A stretch of 64,000 bases of DNA from Aquirufa antheringensis (GTDB lineage: Bacteria; Bacteroidota; Bacteroidia; Cytophagales; Spirosomataceae), in the NCBI RefSeq assembly GCF_004307425.1, contig NZ_SEWZ01000005.1:34162-98161 (forward strand), in the 5' to 3' direction. Shown here in pieces: positions 52,124-59,500 of this stretch (positions are counted from its first letter, which is position 1; each line of letters opens with the position of its first letter). The notes beneath the pieces were generated by a model that was not told where the DNA came from, searched no databases, and saw nothing but the letters and a program-made list of their open reading frames with translations. The translations under genes were made by a program, and so were the position numbers.

Positions 52124-52617
52124 AAATATTAGCCCCTTCGATCTTTTTAGGTCACGCAAATATTGAGTATTTTGTCTTCGAGGAAGATTTTATGGAAGCG
52201 AACATGCGTTGTATTCCGATGGCTGTTCGATTTAAATTAGACGCGGTACAGATAAAATTGAGCTTAGCCGCTTGGGCGAAATTCGGTTCAGATGAGAAGT
52301 TAGCCTTGGCAATGAATTCGTGTGAATCAGTTACAGAAAAGGCTATGTACTCTCAATTTTTGGCCCAATTAATTGAAAATTATACCGGTCAACCCCCAGC
52401 ACAATTGTCTGAATCAAAAATTTTAGTGGGATGGCAAGCTGGAAAAAATGTGCCCCAAAGTATTTGTTCTAAGGCTTTGGAATTTGGTTGGGAGGTTACA
52501 CTCAATAGCTGGAATGCATTAAGTGATTTGCAGCGATACAGCCTTCTTAAATTGACGAATCCTAGTCATGAAAACAAGAATTTTCCTATTGCTATGCGTG
52601 AATTTGGACTAGTATGA
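52120..52617 (+). CDS. Nitrate-reductase-associated protein (PF09655-like)
   Basis: A 165-residue protein. F-x-F-E-E-D-F...M-R-C-I-P-M-A-V-R-F-K-L-D...I-K-L-S-L-x-x-W is the conserved start of the small family found beside nitrate reductases in cyanobacteria and others. No enzyme motif is visible; assembly or regulation of the reductase is the usual guess. It overlaps both neighbours by four bases, so it is tightly coupled in translation. Confidence 0.82.
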   Translation: MKILAPSIFLGHANIEYFVFEEDFMEANMRCIPMAVRFKLDAVQIKLSLAAWAKFGSDEKLALAMNSCESVTEKAMYSQFLAQLIENYTGQPPAQLSESKILVGWQAGKNVPQSICSKALEFGWEVTLNSWNALSDLQRYSLLKLTNPSHENKNFPIAMREFGLV

Positions 52618-54050
52618 GTTACATAAAAATTAATTTTCTGGGAGGTATTATTTCTCCAGGTGATTTACTTGAGATTCTGAATGTTCTAGATACGCTGAAG
52701 TTACGGCAGGTGCGTTTTGGGTTGCGTCAACAATTATTGATTCCGTTGGAAGCTACTTCTCTAGAGGATTTAGTCCATTCACTGGATGAAGCAGGTATCG
52801 TCTTCGAGGTGGATCAAGAAATTTACCCGAATATTGTTAGCTCCTATCCCGCGGAGGAGGTGTTTATACAAGGTACATGGCTGAATGAAGGAGTTTACCG
52901 AGATATTTTAGATGGAATTAATTACCAACCTACTTTAAAAATAAATATATCCGATAGTAATCAAAGTTTTACTCCTTTATTGACGGGGAATATCAATTGG
53001 GTTGCATCCGCTACAGAGCCACATTTTTGGCATTTATTTGTCCGTTTTCCGAAAACTAATGTGATTTATGAGTGGACAGAATTAGTGTATACTCAAGATG
53101 TGGCAGCTTTTTCAAAACAGCTAGAAAGCTTAATTTTATCCGATAAGCAATCATTTTATGGGCAGGAAGCGGCGAGTGGAGAGCTTTTACTTTCTCGTTT
53201 GGAGGTTAAAAGTTATATAATTCGTAAGGCTCAGTCGACAGCTGAATTACCACCATTCAATTTGCCTTATTACGAAGGCTTGAATCGGTATAACAACCGG
53301 TATTGGTTAGGTATTTATCGGCGTAAAGAATTATTTAGCTGTGATTTTTTACGCGAAGTATGCTTGTTGTGTTTAGATACCAAAGTGGGTCAAATTGGTT
53401 CTACTCCTTGGAAATCATTAATGATAAAGGGAATCGAGGAAAAGGACAAGTGCGCTTGGAATTTGCTGTTAGAAAAGCATCAAATAAATATGCGTCATGC
53501 CGCGAACGAATTGAATTTTCAATTAGAAGATCATAGTCCGAAAGGTTTAGCCTTAAAGCAATTTTTGGTCCGGCATTTAAATAGAGAAGATACCCGTTCG
53601 TTTGGATTAAGTATTGGGATTAAAACAAGGCCGAAAAGTGAAGTTTTTGGTGGAATCGTGGTACGCTCGCGATCTGTTTTGTGGGGTTTATTTTACGTAT
53701 ATGATATTTTATGCGCGCATGATTTTAATCCTAATCAGCGGACAGGCTATCTATTTTGTTCAAGTGTACCTAAATTTGTGTTGGGTGAGCAATTGCGTCG
53801 AGCCATTTTGTCATTTTATAAATATAGGGCCACCCAGGTGCGCCAAACCATTCGATCAGAAGTCCGCACTGAGGAAAGCTTGGAAGAAAATCGTTATTTC
53901 TGTGTTGCGTGTTTAACACGTTATGACCCAGCCTACGGTGACCTCTCTCAAGGTATTGAACCCGGAACGCCGTTTATGAATCTGGAAGATGATTATTGCT
54001 GTGAATTGTGCAATGCGCCTAAAGTGACTTTCCGTATATTGGGAAATTGA
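52614..54050 (+). CDS. Nitrite/sulfite-reductase-like protein with C-terminal rubredoxin
   Basis: A 478-residue protein of unusual make-up. The N-terminal 420 residues weakly resemble the ferredoxin-like halves of siroheme reductases: QVRFGLRQQLLIPL and KVGQIGSTPWKSLMIKGI recall their substrate-binding repeats. The four-cysteine cluster and siroheme site are not seen, so catalysis is doubtful. From about residue 428 a complete rubredoxin follows (YFCVACLTRYDPAYGD...GIEPGTPF...CCELCNAPK). It may shuttle electrons to or assemble the nitrate/nitrite enzymes. Coupled to the previous gene by a four-base overlap. Confidence 0.72.
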   Translation: MSYIKINFLGGIISPGDLLEILNVLDTLKLRQVRFGLRQQLLIPLEATSLEDLVHSLDEAGIVFEVDQEIYPNIVSSYPAEEVFIQGTWLNEGVYRDILDGINYQPTLKINISDSNQSFTPLLTGNINWVASATEPHFWHLFVRFPKTNVIYEWTELVYTQDVAAFSKQLESLILSDKQSFYGQEAASGELLLSRLEVKSYIIRKAQSTAELPPFNLPYYEGLNRYNNRYWLGIYRRKELFSCDFLREVCLLCLDTKVGQIGSTPWKSLMIKGIEEKDKCAWNLLLEKHQINMRHAANELNFQLEDHSPKGLALKQFLVRHLNREDTRSFGLSIGIKTRPKSEVFGGIVVRSRSVLWGLFYVYDILCAHDFNPNQRTGYLFCSSVPKFVLGEQLRRAILSFYKYRATQVRQTIRSEVRTEESLEENRYFCVACLTRYDPAYGDLSQGIEPGTPFMNLEDDYCCELCNAPKVTFRILGN

Positions 54051-54594
54051 CATTCTCGAAATTATCCATTTCTTCCGGAAGGATTGGTAAATAGGCTGTT
54101 GGGAATTGATCCAAAAGTGCCGTTAGGCTGAATTTTTGTGGAGGTGCGGATAAGATTTGAGCTAAAATCCGCGCTGAATAAATCGCACAAAGTGGTTCTG
54201 GCCCTTTATGACTTCTGTATACCCAAATCCCCCGTTTAGGATTTTGTTCCCGAAATACGAGTAGTCGCTCGATCTGAGCAAATGACAAATAAGGAAGATC
54301 TGTTGCCAAAGCAAAAAGATCCTCTTTGGGAAATTGCTGATGCACACTTAATATACCAAGTAAAGGGCCTTTTACTGGGATTTTAGAATTGTCAATCACT
54401 AACGATTTAATTGAAAAATGGGCTTGGTACGTATCTAATTGACTAGAATTGAGGCTGACGAAACAGGATAAATTCCCTTTTTCAAGTAATTCAAATGTTT
54501 TTTTGGCCCATAATTTTCCAGCCTTATCTAGCAACAAACCTTTATCGGTTCCCATCCGAGTGCTAGCCCCACCTGCCATGAGTAGACCGATCAT
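54019..54594 (-). CDS. mobA: Molybdenum cofactor guanylyltransferase
   Basis: A 191-residue nucleotidyltransferase with the start LLMAGGASTRMGTDKGLL, the GTP-binding signature of MobA, and the metal-binding ALATDLPYL. It attaches GMP to molybdopterin to give the bis-MGD cofactor that NasA-type nitrate reductases need. It is convergent with the nitrate operon, overlapping its last gene by 32 bases, and overlaps the SelW-like gene by four. Confidence 0.93.
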   Translation of the reverse strand: MIGLLMAGGASTRMGTDKGLLLDKAGKLWAKKTFELLEKGNLSCFVSLNSSQLDTYQAHFSIKSLVIDNSKIPVKGPLLGILSVHQQFPKEDLFALATDLPYLSFAQIERLLVFREQNPKRGIWVYRSHKGPEPLCAIYSARILAQILSAPPQKFSLTALLDQFPTAYLPILPEEMDNFENVNFPIYGKSL

Positions 54595-54869
54595 TTGTCG
54601 CTGTGTCCTAATATTTTTTCAGGACAGATTTCGTCTCGAACGAGTTGCTTAATCACCTTTATTTCCTCAAATCCTCCGTTTAACTTTCTGTCAAACAAAG
54701 GTTTATCATCTATAGAAATGGAGAATTCTCCTGCAATTTGGCTAGGCTTTAACATGACACCCCCAGCTTCTAGTTCGAATGTACTGAGGAGTTCTTGGGC
54801 CACATAGGCTGCTCGCAGTAACCAGTTGCATTTCGGGCAGTATCTGATGAGAAGAATCGGTTTAGACAT
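54591..54869 (-). CDS. SelT/SelW/SelH-family (Rdx) protein, Cys form
   Basis: A 92-residue thioredoxin-like protein with the active site RYCPKCNWLLRAAYVAQELL. In selenoprotein homologues the second Cys is selenocysteine; here it is Cys. Family members are small redox proteins of unknown partner. A four-base overlap joins it to mobA downstream, which suggests a link to molybdenum cofactor or nitrate reductase maturation. Confidence 0.87.
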   Translation of the reverse strand: MSKPILLIRYCPKCNWLLRAAYVAQELLSTFELEAGGVMLKPSQIAGEFSISIDDKPLFDRKLNGGFEEIKVIKQLVRDEICPEKILGHSDK

Positions 54870-54883
54870 AATATTGCAATTTA

Positions 54884-55867
54884 CTAGATTTTCAGTCGTT
54901 TCAACCGTCCCTGGTAACTTTGATAATAGTTTTTCTGAGCACTTTCTTCTAGAAAGGAGCGTCGAATCAACATTTCAATCTCCGTCGAATTCGCCTGCAT
55001 TTGTTCGAGAATTCGTTCTACCATTTTTTCAGGGATATTTGCCATTTTTCCCAAGTGTATAAACTGATGGATTAATTTTCCCTGGTATTGCGCCTTCGGA
55101 TATAAGCCACCTAGTAAGGCAAAATCGCTATCTGCGATATGTAATTGAGAATTCAATAAATCATAGGCCGGGCTCAGAATGTAATCGCCATCCACTGTTT
55201 CTAGTAAGGAGAAATTCTTTAAATGGGCATCTCCATTCGAAAACAGGTAATTAAACAAGATGATTTTAAATAGTTTAGGGGCCTCGGTGGCATAGGCAGG
55301 CACATATTGCTGCATGATTTGGAACAATTCGAGGTAATTTCCTTCGTATTTGTAATTCGCCCCGTGTGTTTGTGGTGTTCTGTTTGCCAAAACTGCAAAG
55401 TCCTCTTTCCCTCGTTTCAGTCCAGCTTCATCTCGGTCAAATCGTTTCGTCAAATAGGCCATTTCCCCATTTTGGAAAAAAACAATCCCATTCTCTGCCG
55501 TATCTATTTGAAAAACCTGTTTAGCTATCTGCATCGTCAAATGCTCGTTTGCAGGCATCAGATGCTTGTTCTTGCCCAGAGTAGGAATTGGCTTTAGTAA
55601 ATAATGACCACTTTCCCCCGGCTGTGCTAATCGAAGCTTATTCTTCTTTAGTAGGAGGGAAAACTTTTCCTGTACTCCAGAAATAGACATAATCGTTCTA
55701 TTCTCAAAGAAAATACCAGAAACCTCGTCTGAACTCGTCGGTGAATCATAGGGCAACACGTGATGCACCTTGTGATTCGAGAATAGTCGCTGAATCGCAG
55801 ATCGGCAGTAACTGGAATGACCTTCAGCTAGTGTACTTGGGCAGTAGGAAAGCAGTGGTATATTCAC
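54884..55867 (-). CDS. hipT: HipT-like serine/threonine kinase toxin (C-terminal part of split HipA)
   Basis: A 327-residue HipA-type kinase lacking the N-terminal subdomain. MSISGVQEKFSLLL (Ser61-Ile-Ser63) is the Gly-rich region with the S-I-S autophosphorylation motif known from HipT. The catalytic loop is NGDAHLKNF (Asp213, Asn218) and the metal Asp is in SPAYDLLN (Asp236). HipA-type kinases stop translation by phosphorylating aminoacyl-tRNA synthetases: GltX for HipA, TrpS for E. coli HipT. The N-terminus has C9 and C21, a relic of a Cys pattern found in Bacteroidota versions. It is third in the order B-S-T. Confidence 0.87.
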   Translation of the reverse strand: MNIPLLSYCPSTLAEGHSSYCRSAIQRLFSNHKVHHVLPYDSPTSSDEVSGIFFENRTIMSISGVQEKFSLLLKKNKLRLAQPGESGHYLLKPIPTLGKNKHLMPANEHLTMQIAKQVFQIDTAENGIVFFQNGEMAYLTKRFDRDEAGLKRGKEDFAVLANRTPQTHGANYKYEGNYLELFQIMQQYVPAYATEAPKLFKIILFNYLFSNGDAHLKNFSLLETVDGDYILSPAYDLLNSQLHIADSDFALLGGLYPKAQYQGKLIHQFIHLGKMANIPEKMVERILEQMQANSTEIEMLIRRSFLEESAQKNYYQSYQGRLKRLKI

Positions 55868-55870
55868 TTA

Positions 55871-56194
55871 TCAGTCTATTTGTTCAATCGTTATCGCACC
55901 TATCGTATCGAATTGAGCGGTATGTAATAGTATGCCAAAATGATCCGACGGATCAATCTTCTTGAACTTGCAAACCGCTTGCTTATTTGCTCCCTCTGGT
56001 AACAAGTGAAAGAAAACTGGAAATAGTTGAGGGGACTTAAATTCCTTTTTTGACTTAGGCATGGTTAAGCTGATGGCCGGTTTCTTTTTATCTTCTATCC
56101 ATGTCTCCAAATAGTGAAAATGAAAACTGCCATTATTCAGTTGACTCAAAATTCCTGCAGGTTCAGTCTTATACAGTATCGTCGCTGTCCTCAT
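55871..56194 (-). CDS. hipS: HipS-like protein (N-terminal subdomain of split HipA)
   Basis: A 107-residue protein that matches the N-terminal subdomain of HipA: G-x-L-x-Q-x-x-x-G-x-F-x-F-x-Y in the first part, then P-A-I-S-L-T-M-P and F-P-V-F-F-H-L-L-P-E-G. In HipBST systems this piece is a separate protein that acts as antitoxin. It overlaps hipB by 26 bases and ends three bases before hipT. Confidence 0.85.
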   Translation of the reverse strand: MRTATILYKTEPAGILSQLNNGSFHFHYLETWIEDKKKPAISLTMPKSKKEFKSPQLFPVFFHLLPEGANKQAVCKFKKIDPSDHFGILLHTAQFDTIGAITIEQID

Positions 56195-56408
56195 TTTCTG
56201 TTGCTATTTTTTTAATGGCTAATTGCATTTCAAGTCCTAGTACATCGGCTAGTTTTTGAATCGTCTCCAAGGTAGGATTTCCTTTTCCGCTTTCAAATTG
56301 TTTGACCGTTCGTAGACCTACACCTGACAGCATAGCAAGGGTCTCTTGGTTCACTTGGAGCGTAATACGTCGCTTTTTTAGTGTTTCTATGATGTCTTGT
56401 TGGTGCAT
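56169..56408 (-). CDS. hipB: HipB-like helix-turn-helix protein
   Basis: A 79-residue XRE-type DNA-binding protein (VNQETLAMLSGVGLRTVKQFE, NPTLETIQKLADVLG). It is first in the hipB-hipS-hipT order and should bind the operon promoter. ATG 56408 starts the fold; the longer frame reaches into the promoter. A candidate operator lies 57 bases upstream. Confidence 0.87.
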   Translation of the reverse strand: MHQQDIIETLKKRRITLQVNQETLAMLSGVGLRTVKQFESGKGNPTLETIQKLADVLGLEMQLAIKKIATENEDSDDTV

Positions 56409-56464
56409 TATAATGCTCTTTTGTTTGTAATTAATGATTACTGTAGGCTGATTTAGGCAGATTT

Positions 56465-56480
56465 GTGCAATATAGTGCAC
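56465..56480. promoter_or_regulatory. Candidate HipB operator
   Basis: Inverted repeat GTGCA-ATATAG-TGCAC, 57 bases before the hipB start codon. Confidence 0.5.
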
Positions 56481-56552
56481 TTTCAGTTGTAATTGTGGAT
56501 TTGTAAGAAAATAATCAGTTTTTAGAGGAAATTATCAGGGGGCAGGGCAACA

Positions 56553-56580
56553 AAAAAGCCCGACATTGCTGTCGAGCTTC
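56553..56580 (-). terminator. Rho-independent terminator (minus strand)
   Basis: On the minus strand AGCTCGACA, loop GCAA, TGTCGGGCT and a T run (plus strand A run at 56553-56559). One mismatched or wobble pair. It lies downstream of a dehydrogenase fragment. Confidence 0.8.
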
Positions 56581-56643
56581 TCAGAACCCCCTATGAGGAT
56601 TGAATGAAGTCAAGCATCAATAAGTATAAAATCCCTTGCCCAC

Positions 56644-56937
56644 TTACTTTCCCCATTCTCCTTTGTTGAACTTCTCCACGATAGTTGGAGATGGTTTATC
56701 ATCTTCATTTCCTGATGCTTGGTATTTTTCCATTCCAACATGATAAGCTAAGTCGATGCCTGTTAAGTCGAGCAACTGAAATGGGCCCATCGGATAGCCG
56801 AGACCTTTTATAACAGCCTGGTCAATATCTTCCACGGAGGCAATTCCCAAATCTAATAAATTCAGGGCTTCTTTACGGGTTGCTTGCAGCATACGGTTTA
56901 CAACGAATCCGAAAGAGTTCAATGAAATCGTATTGAG
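56644..56937 (-). pseudogene. C-terminal fragment of a 3-hydroxyacyl-CoA dehydrogenase
   Basis: The frame encodes SFGFVVNRMLQATRKEALNLLDLGIASVEDIDQAV... and GLGYPMGPFQLLDLTGID, the C-terminal domain of 3-hydroxyacyl-CoA dehydrogenases. The NAD-binding domain (about 180 residues) is missing, and an in-frame stop lies just upstream. The first possible start is a TTG at 56922. It is most likely a remnant left by a rearrangement next to the HipBST module; a small functional protein is unlikely. Confidence 0.75.
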
Positions 56938-56954
56938 TTATTTTTCAAGTAAAT

Positions 56955-56985
56955 AAAAAAAGAGGCTATTAATTAAGCCCCTTTT
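56955..56985 (-). terminator. Rho-independent terminator (minus strand)
   Basis: On the minus strand GGGGCT, loop TAATTAAT, AGCCTC and a T run. It follows the concanavalin-like gene after four bases. Confidence 0.8.
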
Positions 56986-56989
56986 TTAT

Positions 56990-57685
56990 TTAATTCTTCG
57001 TTACTTTCAAGTCTTTAAAGTAGCCAATTGTCCCTACTTCTACCCACAAACCAATGCTTCCTCGCGTTGATTTGCCCAACATTTTGTTGACAATAAAATT
57101 TGGTGACTTTTGGTTGTTAATAAACAAAGTGACCTTCTCTCCTTGATATTCTAATCGGACATCAATCCATTCGTTTAATCCGATATCCGCATAGGTTTCA
57201 TATAAGCCATTAGCTTCTTTTCGCAAGCGGCTGAAAGTATAACCAGGATAGGCAAAATACTGAACAGTATGGTTTCTGCGCAGTTGGTCATCAGCTCGAC
57301 CATTACTTGGTCGCAAATAAATATTCTCAAATTGGGTATTCGCCTCATCGATGCGATAGGCCAAACCGATGAATCCTCTTGCTTGTGGGAACGGTGAATC
57401 TACTTGAATCTTACTTAACATCTTCACTTCGATGATACCATTTTCGATGTCAGTATTTGCCAACTTAACAAAGGTCGGTCCATCCACAGAGTTCTCAATA
57501 TTATTAATATCAAAGGGAGATTTGACTAAGTCTCTAGTAACTTCTAAAACTTTTGCTCCGTCTAATTCAACTACTTTAGCAATTGAATTAATGGCGGAAA
57601 ATGTTTGCTTTTCCCAAGTGAATTGCTGACCATACATGGGTGCGGCCAACAATATCATTACGGCTATAAAACCCTTATTTCTCAT
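56990..57685 (-). CDS. Secreted concanavalin-like (DUF1080/LamG-type) carbohydrate protein
   Basis: A 231-residue protein with a signal peptide (cleavage near MYGQ). FVKLANTDIENGIIEVKML, RGFIGLAYRID and DVRLEYQGEKVTLFINNQKSP show a jelly-roll fold of the DUF1080/LamG type, found in sugar-binding and sugar-processing proteins. The start overlaps the stop of the upstream beta-helix gene by 11 bases, which makes a two-gene operon. The substrate is unknown. Confidence 0.75.
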   Translation of the reverse strand: MRNKGFIAVMILLAAPMYGQQFTWEKQTFSAINSIAKVVELDGAKVLEVTRDLVKSPFDINNIENSVDGPTFVKLANTDIENGIIEVKMLSKIQVDSPFPQARGFIGLAYRIDEANTQFENIYLRPSNGRADDQLRRNHTVQYFAYPGYTFSRLRKEANGLYETYADIGLNEWIDVRLEYQGEKVTLFINNQKSPNFIVNKMLGKSTRGSIGLWVEVGTIGYFKDLKVTKN

Positions 57686-58766
57686 TTGATAATTTATAAA
57701 ATAACCCCGCCCCATAAGAAGTTCCTAAAGTTCCAGGTTTTATTTGTAAATAATAACGACTTGTTTGGTCTTCCTCGATAGATAAACCGCCTGTTTTTTG
57801 AAGAACAAAATCAGAACCATACATCAATTTCTTTGGATTGGCTGGTGTACCAAAATCTTGTGGGCCTCCACCTTGATTCACTAATTGATTATAGCCAATA
57901 ACCATAGAATTCTGAATCTGGTAAGCATTTTTTGCTTCTTTCTCCAATACCCACAAGACGTTGATTCCACTCATGACATTGTTATAAAATTTGAAGTCAG
58001 GTGTTGTTGACCAAGTCCAAACAGCTGCACCGTAACTATTCAAAATCAAATTATGATGCATACTAGATTGTTCAGCAGGTGCATTCCACATCACTACAGC
58101 ATCTTTTACCCCATAAAAGACACAATGATCGACTTCTAATTGCTTTCCATTGGATAATATGCCCAAGTGGTTAGGTAATGCGAATTGATTCCCTAGAAAC
58201 AGGCATTGTGTAACGCGCAAATCACTCAAGTTTTTACCTTCCCATACGATTGGATAATTTCGAACGAGTACACCCGCTTTGGGTTTTTCATGCACAGGTT
58301 CACCTAATATACGAAGTCCTTGAATGGTAGCATGACTGCTTTCGATTAAAATACCATAATTTGAACCGCCCGTGATTACTTTCTTATCATCACGTTCAAG
58401 TTTAAATGGCATTGTCGAAACAATTATGGGCATTTTATTAGGTTCCCAAGCTGAACTATCTGGTAAAATCTCCGCGCGAATTTCGAGGCGATCTTGTTTT
58501 GAAAATACCCATTGTGTGGGATTGAATGTAGCGGTTTCTGCAAGTCCATACGTACCTTCTGACAAGAAAACTTGTATACTTCCTTTGCCAGCTAATTTAT
58601 TCACACGCTTAGCAGCCTCAAACAACGATTTTAATGGCGTCATTTGAGAACCAGCTGCGTCATCATTACCTGAATTTGCATTCACATAAATCATTTCCTT
58701 TTGCTGTGCGAGAACATGATAAGATGCCATCAAATAGCATAGTCCTAAAATCAATACTTTTTTCAT
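57675..58766 (-). CDS. Secreted right-handed beta-helix protein (pectate-lyase-like)
   Basis: A 363-residue protein with a signal peptide (cleavage near VLAQ) and the opening IYVNANSGNDDAAGSQMTPL typical of secreted parallel beta-helix proteins. Short repeats such as ATIQGLRILG and LRVTQCLFLGNQF mark successive coils. Families with this fold cleave or isomerise uronic polysaccharides. No catalytic residues can be set from sequence alone. It is divergent from an HxlR regulator. Confidence 0.78.
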   Translation of the reverse strand: MKKVLILGLCYLMASYHVLAQQKEMIYVNANSGNDDAAGSQMTPLKSLFEAAKRVNKLAGKGSIQVFLSEGTYGLAETATFNPTQWVFSKQDRLEIRAEILPDSSAWEPNKMPIIVSTMPFKLERDDKKVITGGSNYGILIESSHATIQGLRILGEPVHEKPKAGVLVRNYPIVWEGKNLSDLRVTQCLFLGNQFALPNHLGILSNGKQLEVDHCVFYGVKDAVVMWNAPAEQSSMHHNLILNSYGAAVWTWSTTPDFKFYNNVMSGINVLWVLEKEAKNAYQIQNSMVIGYNQLVNQGGGPQDFGTPANPKKLMYGSDFVLQKTGGLSIEEDQTSRYYLQIKPGTLGTSYGAGLFYKLSNEK

Positions 58767-58783
58767 ATATAATTATTTTTTTC

Positions 58784-58848
58784 AAAACTACGGAATATTG
58801 GTATACATTTGTAACCAGAAATCAATTAGTAGTAACCTCTAAGTAACC
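58784..58848. promoter_or_regulatory. Divergent promoters with three GTAACC repeats
   Basis: Minus-strand -7 box TAGTTTTG is the complement of 58784-58791. The plus-strand box TACATTTG lies at 58804-58811. GTAACC occurs at 58811-58816, 58832-58837 and 58843-58848, spaced 21 and 11 bases, that is about two and one helical turns. This is a plausible HxlR operator downstream of its own start site. Confidence 0.55.
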
Positions 58849-58853
58849 GGTAT

Positions 58854-59192
58854 ATGCGTTTTATCGATAATCCATTCCAATGTCCCGTAACCCGAACTAT
58901 GTCAATTATTGGTGGTAAATGGAAACCTATTATTTTGAATTGTATTGGGGATAAGACGATCCGTTTTGGCAAATTAAATCAATTGATGCCAGCCATTTCA
59001 AACAAGGTCCTTTCTAAAGAGTTGAAAGATTTAGAGTTACTAGGGTTAATTAATCGATTAGAATCAGATGAACTGCCTCAAAGAGTTGAATATAATTTAA
59101 CCGACTCAGGGATTAGTCTTATGCCAGTTTTGATAGAAGTTGCAAACTGGGGTAATTCCCATTTTGCAAAGCAGATAGAGTCGAAATTATAG
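58854..59192 (+). CDS. HxlR-family transcriptional regulator
   Basis: A 112-residue winged-helix protein. CPVTRTMSIIGGKWKPIIL is the HxlR opening with the conserved Cys and W-K-x-x-I/L, and SNKVLSKELKDLELLGLINR the recognition region. Such regulators sense aldehydes, quinones or redox stress. It is divergent from the beta-helix operon and likely controls it and itself. Confidence 0.9.
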   Translation: MRFIDNPFQCPVTRTMSIIGGKWKPIILNCIGDKTIRFGKLNQLMPAISNKVLSKELKDLELLGLINRLESDELPQRVEYNLTDSGISLMPVLIEVANWGNSHFAKQIESKL

Positions 59193-59331
59193 AAAAAAAT
59201 CCAAAAATATTTCTCTGCCGTAATTGAGGCCCTTGATTTGTGCAAGAATATTACCGGTAATAAAATCGGATACGGTGGAGTGGAGAATGGAGGAAGGAGA
59301 GATAAGTTTTTGGTACAAATCTGGTACAAAT

Positions 59332-59363
59332 GAAAAAGCAGCTATAACTTTCGTTATAACTGC
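59332..59363 (-). terminator. Terminator of tRNA-Thr (minus strand)
   Basis: GCAGTTATAACGAAAGTTATAGCTGC on the minus strand folds to a hairpin with a small bulge and is followed by a T5 run (plus strand A run 59333-59337). Confidence 0.8.
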
Positions 59364-59375
59364 CTTATTTTCAGA

Positions 59376-59447
59376 GCCTCCTATCGGGATCGAACCAATG
59401 ACCTACTGATTACAAATCAGTTGCTCTACCAGCTGAGCTAAGGAGGA
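59376..59447 (-). tRNA. tRNA-Thr (anticodon TGT)
   Basis: On the minus strand it begins TCCTCCTTAGCTCAGCTGG (D arm). The anticodon stem-loop is ACTGATT-TGT-AATCAGT. The T arm is GGTTCGATCC and the 3' acceptor is AGGAGGC. CCA is not encoded. Six of seven acceptor pairs match; the first pair is T-C. The gene lies 53 bases from an integrase and may be the site where the mobile region inserted. Confidence 0.9.
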
Positions 59448-59500
59448 AACAGTCTTTTTGAGTGGTTTTGGATTGCCTGAGTCACAAACTGGGTCAGTAA

